Source: Sphingomonas sp. LY54 (GTDB lineage Bacteria; Pseudomonadota; Alphaproteobacteria; Sphingomonadales; Sphingomonadaceae). From it: a DNA stretch of 64,000 nt. Below the pieces are notes generated by a model. That model saw only the letters and a program-made list of their open reading frames with translations, was not told the origin of the DNA and did no database searches. The stretch spans positions 1,364,001-1,428,000 of the forward strand of contig NZ_CP141588.1 in NCBI RefSeq assembly GCF_035594035.1. The letters run 5' to 3'. Positions 1 to 8,239 of this stretch are shown piece after piece. Every line of letters begins with the position of its first letter. Positions within the stretch are counted from its first letter, which is position 1. Made by a program: the position numbers and the translations under genes.

Positions 1-671
1 TGCGCGCGGTCGAGAAATGGCGCGAAAACACCGCCTCGGTCGCCTTCTACAACCAACCGACCCCGGACGGGTCGCGGCCGGGCATCTACTACGTCAACCT
101 CAGCGACATGAACCAGGTACTGAAACCCCAGATCGAGGGCATCAGCTACCATGAGGGCGCGCCGGGCCACCATTTCCAGATCGCCCGCGCGATCGAGCTG
201 CAGGGCGTGCCCAAGTTCCGTCGGTTCGGCTTCTACGGCGCCTATATCGAAGGCTGGGGCCTCTATGCCGAGCGGCTCGCCAAGGAGATGGGCTTCTACC
301 AGGATCCCTATTCGGAATTCGGCCACCTCAGCCTCGAGCTTTGGCGCGCGGTCCGGCTCGTCACCGACACCGGCCTCCACGCCAAGCGCTGGAGTCGCGA
401 GCAGGCGATCGCTTATTTCCGCGAGAATTCGCTGCTGTCCGAGCGCGACATTGTCAAGGAAGTGGAGCGCTACATCAACAATCCCGGCCAGGCGACGAGC
501 TACAAGATCGGCCAGATCAAGATTCTGGAACTGCGCAGGAAGGCGCAGGCGGCGCTGGGGGAACGGTTCGACATACGCGACTTCCACGAGGCCGTCCTTT
601 CGAACGGCGCGCTTCCGCTTGACGTTCTCGAGCAGCAGGTCAATGCCTATATCGCTTCGAAACAAGGCTGA
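1..671 (+). CDS. DUF885 family hydrolase, C-terminal part (5' end outside window)
   Basis: The reading frame is already open at the window edge (codon phase starts at base 3) and gives about 222 residues, the last third of a DUF885 protein; full members are usually near 600 residues. The motif HEGAPGHH at the start of this part is the hallmark of the family and resembles a metallopeptidase HExxH-type site, so a secreted zinc-dependent peptidase role is likely, but the substrate is unknown. The tail contains the family's FRENSLLSE and YKIGQIKILELR segments. The N-terminal signal sequence cannot be seen. Confidence 0.85.
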   Translation, partial: RAVEKWRENTASVAFYNQPTPDGSRPGIYYVNLSDMNQVLKPQIEGISYHEGAPGHHFQIARAIELQGVPKFRRFGFYGAYIEGWGLYAERLAKEMGFYQDPYSEFGHLSLELWRAVRLVTDTGLHAKRWSREQAIAYFRENSLLSERDIVKEVERYINNPGQATSYKIGQIKILELRRKAQAALGERFDIRDFHEAVLSNGALPLDVLEQQVNAYIASKQG

Positions 672-683
672 CAGGAGGACGTC

Positions 684-797
684 ATGGCCAAGGGTCAGAT
701 GAAAAAGAGCAAGGAAGCCCGCAAGCCCAAGAAGGAGGTTGCGAAAACGATCGCCGCCAAGCCTTCGACAAAGGGCACGGTCCGCAGCGACAGCTGA
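684..797 (+). CDS. small lysine-rich basic protein (37 aa)
   Basis: A 37-codon gene with a strong Shine-Dalgarno sequence (AGGAGG about 7 bases upstream of the ATG), placed 12 bases after the DUF885 gene. The product starts MAKGQMKKSKEARKPKKE and is very rich in Lys, Ala and Ser; it has no membrane segment. Similar tiny basic proteins are annotated as conserved hypotheticals in sphingomonads. Nucleic-acid or ribosome binding is a guess from charge alone. Its stop codon overlaps the next start by one base (TGATG), so the two small genes are translationally coupled. Confidence 0.6.
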   Translation: MAKGQMKKSKEARKPKKEVAKTIAAKPSTKGTVRSDS

Positions 798-976
798 TGG
801 CCGAGCATTTCGTCCGGCACCGCCAGCCGTGGAAGAGCGAGGAAGTGGCCAAGCTCCGCACGCTGGCGGCAAAGGGCATGGGCCTCAAGGCCATCGCCAA
901 GGCGCTCACCCGGAGCGAGGAATCCGTTCAGGACCGCGCTAAGATCGACAGCATCAAGATCGCCAAGCTGCGCTGA
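797..976 (+). CDS. small hypothetical protein (59 aa), possible helix-turn-helix
   Basis: Starts in the TGATG overlap with the preceding 37-residue gene, which argues that it is really translated. The 59-residue product begins MAEHFVRHRQPWKSEEV and continues with a stretch (KLRTLAAKGMGLKAIAKAL) that reads like a short helix-turn-helix of the kind seen in small Myb/SANT-like or resolvase-like DNA-binding proteins. No family was recognised with certainty. The coupling to a basic peptide gene suggests a joint role, perhaps in nucleoid or RNA binding; that is inference. Confidence 0.55.
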   Translation: MAEHFVRHRQPWKSEEVAKLRTLAAKGMGLKAIAKALTRSEESVQDRAKIDSIKIAKLR

Positions 977-1053
977 TAGCGGGCTCTGCCGCCTTGGCAT
1001 CGGCGCGCGCGCTGGCTAAGCGGGCGCCAAACCCAGCCTGAAAGCTAAGATCC

Positions 1054-1320
1054 ATGACCGACACGCCTCCCGACCGCCTATCGCTCAACCCGCGCAGCCC
1101 GCATTTCAACGCCGACTTGCTCCGCCGCGGCGTCGGCATCCGCTTCAAGGGCGTCGAGAAGACCAACGTCGAGGAATATAGCGTCAGCGAAGGCTGGATC
1201 CGCGTCGCCGCCGGCCGCAGCCTCGATCGCCACGGCCAGCCGATGACGATCAAGCTGTCGGGCCCGGTCGAGCCCTATTTCCAGGACATCGCCGACGAAG
1301 CTACGCCAGAGCAGGAATAG
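1054..1320 (+). CDS. DUF3297 family protein
   Basis: An 88-residue protein matching the short DUF3297 family by memory: it starts MTDTPPDRLSLNPRSPHF and carries the conserved GVGIRFKG and SEGWIRVAAG segments, ending in the family's IKLSGPVEPYF region. Function is unknown; members are small soluble cytosolic proteins common in proteobacteria. It stands alone, and its last 20 bases overlap the 3' end of the PilZ gene on the other strand, so the two genes converge without room for a terminator. Confidence 0.8.
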   Translation: MTDTPPDRLSLNPRSPHFNADLLRRGVGIRFKGVEKTNVEEYSVSEGWIRVAAGRSLDRHGQPMTIKLSGPVEPYFQDIADEATPEQE

Positions 1321-1651
1321 CCTGCTCTGCGTCGGCCCGGGCGGGACCGAAGTCGACGGCAGCGGTGAACGCGCCGCCGATGCGGCCGGCCAGCGCCCAG
1401 CGGACCACTGCTTCGCGCGTGCCGAGGCCGGGGAGGACCAGTTCCACCGCGCTGCCGATCGCCACGAAGTCCTGGCATTCGGCCATGAAGCCTTGCGTCG
1501 AAAGGTTGCGCAGGGTCGCCGCCGCCATCGTGCCGTCCGCCAGCAGCAGGCTGGTCTCGATCGAGACCGCCGGGCGGGCGGGACGCGGCTTGTATTTCGC
1601 AGGGCTGACCAGCGACTGTTCCATGATTTCCCCGGGGAAGTTCGGGCCCAC
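1301..1651 (-). CDS. PilZ domain protein (c-di-GMP-binding type)
   Basis: A 116-residue single-domain protein. The PilZ signature is recognisable but only partly conserved: an Arg-rich stretch (KPRPARPAVS) followed by RNLSTQGF, corresponding to the (D/N)xSxxG motif, and a final GRIGGAF strand. PilZ domains bind cyclic di-GMP and change the activity of a partner; here no partner domain is present, so it would be a stand-alone receptor. A second in-frame ATG nine codons downstream (MEQSLVSP) could also be the start. It overlaps the DUF3297 gene tail to tail. Confidence 0.75.
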   Translation of the reverse strand: MGPNFPGEIMEQSLVSPAKYKPRPARPAVSIETSLLLADGTMAAATLRNLSTQGFMAECQDFVAIGSAVELVLPGLGTREAVVRWALAGRIGGAFTAAVDFGPARADAEQAIPALA

Positions 1652-1719
1652 TAAGCGGTCCGTATCCTAACAAATCCTAAACAGATCGGCACCGATCCGG
1701 CGGCTTCTGGAACCGCCCG

Positions 1720-3129
1720 TTGAAATCGTGCGTCTATTTTTCTGTTGCCGTGCCGAGTCCAGCGGAGGGCGTAACGACCCGATCCCCTTCCCCGCATGCC
1801 GTTTCGCCGGACGCCGAAGCGCCCGGCCCGCGCCCGATGCTCGGCGCGCGCCACGTGTTCGCGATCATCATCGGGATCGTCATCGGCGCCGGCATCTTCC
1901 GAACGCCGGCGCTGGTGGCCGGCGCCGCCGGGAGCGAGGCCGCCTTCCTGCTCGTCTGGCTGCTCGGCGGGCTGCTCTCGACGGCCGGCGCGCTTTGCTA
2001 TGCCGAGCTCGCCGCCGCCTTTCCGAGCGCCGGGGGCGACTATCATTTCCTTAGCCGCGCGTTCGGCCGGCGCGTCGGATTCCTCTATGCCTGGGCCCGA
2101 CTGGCGGTGATCCAGACGGGATCGCTAGCCCTGCTCGCATTCCTGTTTGGCGATTATGCCGCCGCCATTCTGCCCCTCGGACCGCAGGGGCCGGCGCTCT
2201 ACGCCGCGGCCGCCGTGATCGCGCTGACCCTGCTCAACTGGGTCCATGTCCGCTGCGGCACAGGCAGCCAGATCTGGCTCACCCTGTTCGAGGTCGCCGG
2301 GCTGGTCGGAATCGTCGCGGTGGCGTTCGCCCTCCCCGCCGCGCCGGCGAGCGCCGCCCCGGCTGCGGACAGCAGCTTCGGGCTGATGCTGGTGTTCGTT
2401 CTGCTGACCTATGGCGGCTGGAGCGAAGCCGCCTATGTCTCGGCCGAGCTGCGCGGCGGCGGGCGGCGCATGGCCTGGGTGCTGGTCTCCAGCCTGGCGC
2501 TGATCACCCTCCTCTATCTGCTGGTCAACTGGGCCTATCTGCGCGCGCTCGGGCTCGGCGGGCTCGCCGCCTCGGACGCGGTGGCGGCGGAGCTGGTCGA
2601 ACGCGCCCTCGGTCCGGCGGGGGCCGTGGCGATCAGCCTGCTGGTCGCCGTCGCGGCACTGACCTCCGCCAACGCGACCTCGATCACCGGGGCGCGCACC
2701 ACCTATGCGCTCGGCTGCACCTTTCCGCAGCTAAGCTGGCTCGGCCGCTGGCACGAGCGGGCCGGAACGCCGCGCAACGCCTTGCTCGCCCAAGGCGCGC
2801 TCGCCTTGCTGCTCGTCCTGGGCGGCGCGTTCGCGCGCGACGGCTTCCGCATGGCGGTGGAATATACCGCCCCCGTCTTCTGGTTCTTCCTCCTGCTCGT
2901 CGGACTGTCGCTGTTCGTCCTGCGGGCGCGGGAGCCGGACGCGCCGCGCCCGTTCAAGGTCCCGCTCTACCCGGTCCTGCCCGCGATCTTCTGCCTCACC
3001 AGCCTTTATCTGCTATATTCCAGCGTGGCTTATACCGGCGCGAGCGCGCTGGTCGGCGTCGCGGTGCTCGCCGCCGGCGCCCTGTTGCTTCTGTTCCTGC
3101 GCAACCCGCGTGCAGAGGAGACGCGATGA
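1720..3129 (+). CDS. APC-superfamily amino acid permease
   Basis: About 12 hydrophobic segments and the diagnostic first-helix motif IGIVIGAGIFRTP place it in the amino acid-polyamine-organocation transporters of the inner membrane. The longest frame starts at a TTG and gives 469 residues; the conserved part begins at the ATG of codon 40 (MLGARHVF) and a GTG lies at codon 11, so the true start is uncertain. Substrate cannot be read from sequence. The last four bases (ATGA) are shared with the following methyltransferase gene, so the two are coupled. Confidence 0.85.
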   Translation: MKSCVYFSVAVPSPAEGVTTRSPSPHAVSPDAEAPGPRPMLGARHVFAIIIGIVIGAGIFRTPALVAGAAGSEAAFLLVWLLGGLLSTAGALCYAELAAAFPSAGGDYHFLSRAFGRRVGFLYAWARLAVIQTGSLALLAFLFGDYAAAILPLGPQGPALYAAAAVIALTLLNWVHVRCGTGSQIWLTLFEVAGLVGIVAVAFALPAAPASAAPAADSSFGLMLVFVLLTYGGWSEAAYVSAELRGGGRRMAWVLVSSLALITLLYLLVNWAYLRALGLGGLAASDAVAAELVERALGPAGAVAISLLVAVAALTSANATSITGARTTYALGCTFPQLSWLGRWHERAGTPRNALLAQGALALLLVLGGAFARDGFRMAVEYTAPVFWFFLLLVGLSLFVLRAREPDAPRPFKVPLYPVLPAIFCLTSLYLLYSSVAYTGASALVGVAVLAAGALLLLFLRNPRAEETR

Positions 3130-3689
3130 TGAAGGCCCTGATCGCCATTTTTGCCGCCACGCTGGCGGCCGCCGCTCCGCAGGCGCCCGTCGCCGAGGCG
3201 CCTGCCCCCGGCCGTGCGCCCGACGTGATCTACGTGCCGACGCCCCAGCCGGTGGTCGAGGCGATGCTGCAGATGGCGAAGGTTCGCAAAGGCGACATAT
3301 TGTACGATCTCGGCTCGGGCGACGGCCGCATCCCGATCACGGCGGCCAAGCTCTACCGCGTCCGCGCCACTGGCATCGACATCGATCCGCAGCGCATCGC
3401 CGAGGCGCGCGCCAATGCCGTGAAGGAAGGAGTCACCGGTCTCGTCACCTTCCGCGAGGCCGATCTCTTCCAGTCGGACTTTCGCGACGCATCGGTCGTC
3501 ACCCTCTATCTGTTGCCCAGCCTCAACGAGAAATTGCGGCCCAAGCTGCTCGCCGAACTCAAGCCCGGCACGCGCATCGTCAGCCACGCCTTCACCATGG
3601 GCGACTGGGCGCCCGAGCAGACGCGCGAGATAGACGGGTCGATGATCTACGCGTGGACCATACCGCCGCGGAAGCCCGCGCGGCGATAG
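3126..3689 (+). CDS. exported class I SAM-dependent methyltransferase
   Basis: A 187-residue protein with a short hydrophobic N-terminus (MMKALIAIFAATLAAAAPQ) that looks like a signal peptide, then a Rossmann-fold methyltransferase: motif I is LYDLGSGDGR, followed by the acidic strand GIDIDPQRI. The segment VPTPQPVVEAML precedes the fold, as in a family of small methyltransferases found with or without export signals. The substrate is unknown. It overlaps the permease by four bases. The apparent export is odd because S-adenosylmethionine is cytosolic; the hydrophobic stretch could instead be a membrane anchor. Confidence 0.8.
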   Translation: MMKALIAIFAATLAAAAPQAPVAEAPAPGRAPDVIYVPTPQPVVEAMLQMAKVRKGDILYDLGSGDGRIPITAAKLYRVRATGIDIDPQRIAEARANAVKEGVTGLVTFREADLFQSDFRDASVVTLYLLPSLNEKLRPKLLAELKPGTRIVSHAFTMGDWAPEQTREIDGSMIYAWTIPPRKPARR

Positions 3690-3833
3690 CCCTCCTACCC
3701 CCGCGAGCCCCGCCACGAGGAACCAAGGTCGGCGTCGACAGGTTGGGGCCACGGACGCCGTCGTGGTCACCCACCGGCGGATTGCGTGCCTATGTGGGCG
3801 TTTTGTCGTCTATCCCAGCGCGAAGGAAGTCTC

Positions 3834-4280
3834 ATGGTCGATCCGACTCCGCGGCGCCGCCCGACATCCTCCTGGTTCCTGAGAGTCTTCGCCGTCTTCC
3901 TCGCCGTGATCGGCCTGGTCCTGTTCGCCGGCGGCGTATGGCTCGTCCTGCTCGGCGGCTCGCTTTACTACCTGCTCGCCGGCGCGGGCCTCGTCCTGTC
4001 CGGCGTACTCCTCTTCCGCGGCCGCGTGATCGGCGCCTGGCTCTATATCGGCGTCTTCCTGCTGACGCTGGCATGGGCGCTGTGGGAAGTGGGGCTCGAC
4101 GGATTGGGCCTCGTCCCGCGGGTGATCGGACCAGCCATTCTGCTGGTCATGACCCTGCTCATCCTCCCGGTCCCCGAAGCGAGCTGGCGGCGCAGTCGTC
4201 ACGGCACTCGGCCTCGCCTTCATCGCCGCAGCGACCGACGAGCCGATCGCCTACGCCTTGCCGAGGGAGTGACGCAGTGA
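3834..4280 (+). CDS. stand-alone membrane-anchor domain of the PQQ glucose dehydrogenase type (possibly frameshifted)
   Basis: The 148-residue frame has a good ribosome site (AAGGAAG) and encodes four to five membrane helices. The segments GGVWLVLLGGSLYYLLAG and WALWEVGLDGLGLVPRV match the N-terminal anchor of membrane-bound quinoprotein glucose/quinate dehydrogenases, but no beta-propeller catalytic domain follows. Near base 4195 the frame turns into Arg-rich, low-hydrophobicity sequence, whereas the +1 frame continues with VTALGLAFIAAAT, another plausible membrane helix, and stops at 4272. So this is either a genuine free-standing anchor with a sequencing or natural frameshift near its end, or a remnant of a deleted dehydrogenase. 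The dioxygenase gene follows immediately. Confidence 0.6.
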   Translation: MVDPTPRRRPTSSWFLRVFAVFLAVIGLVLFAGGVWLVLLGGSLYYLLAGAGLVLSGVLLFRGRVIGAWLYIGVFLLTLAWALWEVGLDGLGLVPRVIGPAILLVMTLLILPVPEASWRRSRHGTRPRLHRRSDRRADRLRLAEGVTQ

Positions 4281-4285
4281 CCAGG

Positions 4286-5125
4286 ATGCCCGCTTTGTTC
4301 ATCGGCCATGGCAGCCCGATGAACGCGCTCGAGCGCAACGACTATACCGACGGATGGCGCACGCTCGGCCAGCGCCTGCCGCGGCCGCGGGCCCTGCTTG
4401 TCATTTCCGCCCACTGGTTCATCGGCGCAACCGCGGTCACCGCCATGGCGCGGCCGCGGACGATCCACGATTTCTACGGTTTCCCGCCCGATCTGTTCGC
4501 GTTCGACTATCCCGCGTCCGGCGCGCCCGACGTGGCCGAGGAGGTCGCGGAGGTGGTGAAGCCGCTCTGGGTCGGGCTCGATCATGACCAATGGGGCTTG
4601 GATCACGGCACCTGGAGCGTGCTCGCCCACCTTTATCCCGGCGCGGACGTGCCGGTCGTGCAGCTCTCGATCAACGCACTGAAGCCGCTCGAATATCATA
4701 TCGAGCTCGCCGCGCGGCTCGCGCCGCTCCGCGACCGCGGCATCGCCATCCTCGGCAGCGGCAACGTCGTCCACAATCTGCGGCAGGTGCAATGGGACCG
4801 CCCCGACGCCGCCTTCGACTGGGCCGAGCGCTTCGACGACGCCGTCGTTGCCCAGCTGGCCGAGGCGCCGGGCGACATATTGAAGGTCGTCGAGCATCCC
4901 GACTTCGCGCGGGCGGTGCCGACGCCGGACCATTTCATCCCCCTGCTCTATCTGGCCGGATTGGCGGCCGAGGACGGCGGCGCCCAGGCGCTGCTGCGCG
5001 GCTACGCGATGGGATCGATCTCGATGACCTGCTACGGCGTCGGCACCGACGTGGGCCTGTGCGAGGACCCGGCCGGCGCCGCCGGCCTTCCGCCGGACGT
5101 GCCGCCCGATCAGACCAACATGTAG
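4286..5125 (+). CDS. 4,5-DOPA-extradiol-dioxygenase-like protein (LigB/DODA family)
   Basis: A 279-residue soluble enzyme of the class III extradiol ring-cleaving dioxygenase fold, close to E. coli YgiD. Zinc or iron ligands are visible in FIGHGSPMNAL, SAHWF and GSGNVVHNLR, with a further His in TPDHFIPLLYL. Family members oxidise DOPA-like catechols, though many are promiscuous. The ATG giving MPALFIGHGS is preferred; a GTG nine bases upstream is possible. A second, divergent member of the same family lies at about 42 kb. The gene ends four bases from the end of the convergent Mrp operon. Confidence 0.85.
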   Translation: MPALFIGHGSPMNALERNDYTDGWRTLGQRLPRPRALLVISAHWFIGATAVTAMARPRTIHDFYGFPPDLFAFDYPASGAPDVAEEVAEVVKPLWVGLDHDQWGLDHGTWSVLAHLYPGADVPVVQLSINALKPLEYHIELAARLAPLRDRGIAILGSGNVVHNLRQVQWDRPDAAFDWAERFDDAVVAQLAEAPGDILKVVEHPDFARAVPTPDHFIPLLYLAGLAAEDGGAQALLRGYAMGSISMTCYGVGTDVGLCEDPAGAAGLPPDVPPDQTNM

Positions 5126-5129
5126 CCGA

Positions 5130-5519
5130 TCAGGATTGCGTGACGTCGGCCGGCTCTTCGTCCGAGATGACGTCGGAGTCGGCGGGGGGCATGTCGATCC
5201 GGCGTTCGGCGCGGTCGCGGTATAGCGCTGCGCGGGCGAGCAGCATGAAGGTGACCGGCGTCGTCAGCGTGACGAATATGCCGATCAAAAGCTCGTGCAC
5301 GGACGGGCGCGAGCGCAGCACCGAGAAGCACACGATCGACCCCAGAACGATCAGGGCCATGCCCATCGTGCTGCCCAAAGTCGGCGGGTGGACGCGGTCG
5401 TAGAAGCTCTTCATCCGCAGCAGCCCGAGCGAGCCGATCAGCGTGATCGCGCCGCCGGCGAGCACCAGCAAGGCGACGATGAAGGCCGCCCAGACGGGGA
5501 GGTCGGGTGCCTGGATCAT
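5130..5519 (-). CDS. mrpG: Mrp antiporter subunit G
   Basis: The last gene of the Mrp operon, 129 residues with three membrane helices. The LIGSLGLLRMKSFYDRVHPPTLGSTMG stretch (read in two halves: SLGLLRMKSFYDRVHPP and TLGSTMGMALIV) is typical of MnhG/PhaG/MrpG. It is an essential accessory subunit of the multi-subunit cation/proton antiporter complex in the inner membrane. Its start overlaps the mrpF stop (ATGA). The charged C-terminal tail after residue 105 is not conserved in the family. Confidence 0.9.
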   Translation of the reverse strand: MIQAPDLPVWAAFIVALLVLAGGAITLIGSLGLLRMKSFYDRVHPPTLGSTMGMALIVLGSIVCFSVLRSRPSVHELLIGIFVTLTTPVTFMLLARAALYRDRAERRIDMPPADSDVISDEEPADVTQS

Positions 5520-5797
5520 TCGATCACCTCGCCGCGCATCAGGAACTTGGCAAGCGCGACCGTACCGACGAAGCCCAGCATCGAGATGATCAGCGCCGCC
5601 TCGAAATAGAGCGTGCGCCCGGTCTGGATGCCGAAGGTGAGCAGCATCAGCATCGCGTTCACATAGAGCGTGTCGAGCCCGAGCACCCGGTCCTGCGCGC
5701 GCGGCCCGACGAGCATGCGGTAGGTGGCGCAGCACATGGCGAGGCCGAGCATGACCTGCGCCGTCGTGATCGCCCATGCCAGCACGACGGTGGTCAT
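5516..5797 (-). CDS. mrpF: Mrp antiporter subunit F
   Basis: A 93-residue protein with three membrane helices and the MnhF/MrpF signature YRMLVGPRAQDRVLGLDTLY. Part of the inner-membrane Mrp complex that exchanges Na+ (or K+) for protons. The start chosen gives MTTVVLAW and shares four bases with the mrpE stop; longer upstream in-frame starts would run deep into mrpE and are not supported. Confidence 0.9.
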   Translation of the reverse strand: MTTVVLAWAITTAQVMLGLAMCCATYRMLVGPRAQDRVLGLDTLYVNAMLMLLTFGIQTGRTLYFEAALIISMLGFVGTVALAKFLMRGEVIE

Positions 5798-6282
5798 GGC
5801 TCGAATATCTCCAGCAGCAGCGCTTCGTAGCGCCGCTTGATGAGGCGGATCCATTCCTCCTCGTCGACGAGGTCGAGCACATGGACGAGCAGGATGCCGC
5901 GGGCGCGGTCGAAATCGACCCAGCAGGTGCCCGGGGTGGCAGTGATGATCAGCGCCAGCAGGGTGAGGCCGTGGCGGTTGCGAAGGTCCACCGGCAGGCG
6001 GACGAAGCCGGACACGCGCTCTTTCCGTGGGAACAGCACGATCGAGGCGACGGCAAGGTTCGAGCGGACAATGTCGGCGGCGACGCTGCCGGCCAACTTG
6101 AAGACCGCGGGCACAGACCGGATCCTAGAGCGCTCCGGGCGCAGCGCCGCCATGGCGTGGGTCGCCAGGATGGCGACGATCCCGCCGAGCACGACTTGCC
6201 CCGGCGAGAAGGACTGCGTGAGCAGCAGCCACATCAGGAACAGGCCGGCAGCCAGCAAAGGATAGGGGATCCAGCGCCTCAT
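5794..6282 (-). CDS. mrpE: Mrp antiporter subunit E
   Basis: A 162-residue MnhE/MrpE protein: two N-terminal hydrophobic helices, then the cytosolic part with the family signature ITATPGTCWVDFD and a C-terminal charged region. Required for assembly or activity of the Mrp complex. It overlaps mrpD upstream and mrpF downstream by four bases each (ATGA), so the operon is translated by coupling. Confidence 0.9.
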   Translation of the reverse strand: MRRWIPYPLLAAGLFLMWLLLTQSFSPGQVVLGGIVAILATHAMAALRPERSRIRSVPAVFKLAGSVAADIVRSNLAVASIVLFPRKERVSGFVRLPVDLRNRHGLTLLALIITATPGTCWVDFDRARGILLVHVLDLVDEEEWIRLIKRRYEALLLEIFEP

Positions 6283-7904
6283 GGCCGGGCGTCTCCGGCG
6301 GGCACCGCGCCGAGCACGGAGCTGATATAGCCGTGGCGGTCGCCGAGCGACTGGCCGGTCCGTTCCATATAGCGCATCGTCGGCCCCGCGAAGATCATCA
6401 GGCCGAGGCAGACGGCGAGCAGGAGGCCGACGGGCACCGCTTCGGCGATGTGCAAGGCGGGCTGCGGCTTGTCGGACGGAGTCCAGATGAGGTCGATGCC
6501 GGCGCGCGTGGTCGCCACCAGCGTCGCCAGCCCGGAGACGATGATCAGGCCGATCAGCCACCAGACCGGCGTTGCGATCGCGTCCTGGAGGCCAAGCAAC
6601 CCATCGATGATCGCGAATTTGGCGACGAAGCCGGAGAGCGGCGGCAGGCCCGCCATCAGCAGGGTGCAGAAGACGAAGCCGCCGCCGAGGATGGCGATCG
6701 TCGCCGGGATAACGACGCCGACTTCGTCCTCGCCATTTTCCTCGAGCGATCCGGTATATTCATCGTCGAACACCGGTTCGGTTACGTTCTGAGGCCCGGC
6801 GTCCGCCTCGCGTCGCTCGACCAATTCGATCAGCAGGTAGAAGGCGCTGATTCCGAGCGTCGAGCTGACGAGGTAGAAGAGCGCGCCGCCGAGCACGTCG
6901 CCCTGACCGGCGCCGATCGTCGCCAGCAGCGTCCCCGAGGAGATCAGCACGCAATGGCCGGCGATGCCGGACAGGGTGCGAACCGCGAGCACGCCGATCG
7001 TGCCGTAGGCCATCGTCGCCATGCCGCCGAACAAGAGCCATTCCTCGCCGAAATTGGCGGTCCAGCCGACTTCGCCACCGAACAGCAGCAGGTAGACGCG
7101 CAGCAGCGCGTAGACGCCGACCTTGCTGAGGATCGCGAACAGGGCCGCGACCGGCGGGGCCGCCGCCGCGTAGGTGCGGGTCAGCCACAGGCCGAGCGGC
7201 CACATGCCCGCCTTGACCAGGAAGGCGATGCCGAGGATCGCCATGCCGCTCTGCAGCAACGCGAGGTCGGTGCCGACGACCGACGGAATCCGCACCGCGA
7301 GATCGGCCATGTTGAGCGTGCCGGTGACGCCGTAGATCAAGGCGGCGCCGATCAGGAAGAGCAAAGAGGTCGCGATGTTGATCGCGACATAGTGAAGCCC
7401 GGTCTTCACCCGCACCGTGCCGGAGCTGTGCAGCAGCAGGCCGTAGGAGGCCGCCAGCAGCACCTCGAAGAACACGAACAGGTTGAACAGGTCGCCGGTC
7501 AGGAACGCGCCGTTGAGGCCCATCAGCTGGAGCAGGAACAAGGCCTGGAAGCGCGGCCCGGCCCGGTCCCAGCGCGCGAGCGAGTAGACCAAAGACGTGA
7601 AGCCGAGGATGCTGGTCAGCACCAGCATCAGCGCCGACAGCCAGTCGATCACCAGCACGATCCCGAACGGCGCCGGCCAGTTGCCGATCAGATAGGCGGT
7701 CGTCGCCGGCTCGCCGGCAAAGCCGGCCGAAGCCGCGCCCTTCAGCAGCAGGATCGAGATGACGAGCAGGGCCGCGGTGGTGGCGAGGCCGATTGCCCGC
7801 TTCATCATGATCCGCCGCTCGTCGAACAGCAGCATCAGCGCGCAGCCGACCAGCGGCAGCAGGACCGGCGCGACGATCAGATGGTCGGTCCAGGCGCCGG
7901 TCAT
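6279..7904 (-). CDS. mrpD: Mrp antiporter subunit D
   Basis: A 541-residue NuoN/NuoM-like proton-translocating subunit with about 14 membrane helices. The conserved segments FFEVLLAASYGLLLHS and LVKAGMWPLGLWL carry the Glu and Lys that correspond to the proton-channel residues of complex I antiporter-like subunits. There is a hydrophilic loop around residues 370-400 with many acidic residues (SLEENGEDEVG) that is longer than in most homologues. The ATG overlaps the mrpC stop by four bases. Confidence 0.92.
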   Translation of the reverse strand: MTGAWTDHLIVAPVLLPLVGCALMLLFDERRIMMKRAIGLATTAALLVISILLLKGAASAGFAGEPATTAYLIGNWPAPFGIVLVIDWLSALMLVLTSILGFTSLVYSLARWDRAGPRFQALFLLQLMGLNGAFLTGDLFNLFVFFEVLLAASYGLLLHSSGTVRVKTGLHYVAINIATSLLFLIGAALIYGVTGTLNMADLAVRIPSVVGTDLALLQSGMAILGIAFLVKAGMWPLGLWLTRTYAAAAPPVAALFAILSKVGVYALLRVYLLLFGGEVGWTANFGEEWLLFGGMATMAYGTIGVLAVRTLSGIAGHCVLISSGTLLATIGAGQGDVLGGALFYLVSSTLGISAFYLLIELVERREADAGPQNVTEPVFDDEYTGSLEENGEDEVGVVIPATIAILGGGFVFCTLLMAGLPPLSGFVAKFAIIDGLLGLQDAIATPVWWLIGLIIVSGLATLVATTRAGIDLIWTPSDKPQPALHIAEAVPVGLLLAVCLGLMIFAGPTMRYMERTGQSLGDRHGYISSVLGAVPAGDARP

Positions 7905-8239
7905 TCCGATTCCTCCCCGTCGACATGGTCGGTCCCGGTAAGGCCGCGCAGCGCGACGAGAATGACGAGCAGCAGCGCCGTCATCGCGAACGAGATGACG
8001 ATCGCGGTGAGTACGAGGGCCTGAGGCAGCGGATCGACGTAATTGGCGGGATCGGCGGCGCCGGAGCCGACGATCGGCGGCGCGTCCACCTTCAGCCGGC
8101 CCATCGCGTAGATGAACAGGTTCACGGCGTAGGAGACGAGCGACAGCCCGACAACCACCTGGAAGGTGCGCGGGCGCAGGATCAGCCACACGCCCGATGC
8201 GGTGAGCACGCCGATGCCGAGCGCGAGGACGAGTTCCAT
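7901..8239 (-). CDS. mrpC: Mrp antiporter subunit C
   Basis: A 112-residue NuoK-like subunit with three membrane helices. Conserved features include GVWLILRPRTFQVVVGL and DPLPQALVLTAIVISFA, the latter being the MrpC/MnhC signature. It works in the membrane arm of the Mrp antiporter. Its ATG shares one base with the mrpA stop (TGATG), and its own stop overlaps mrpD. Confidence 0.92.
   Translation of the reverse strand: MELVLALGIGVLTASGVWLILRPRTFQVVVGLSLVSYAVNLFIYAMGRLKVDAPPIVGSGAADPANYVDPLPQALVLTAIVISFAMTALLLVILVALRGLTGTDHVDGEESE

Noticed and set aside
1709..1734. GGAAC-N17-CGTC upstream of the APC permease as an EcfG promoter
   Set aside because: The -10 part is off by one base, it overlaps possible start codons, and nothing about the permease suggests stress control.
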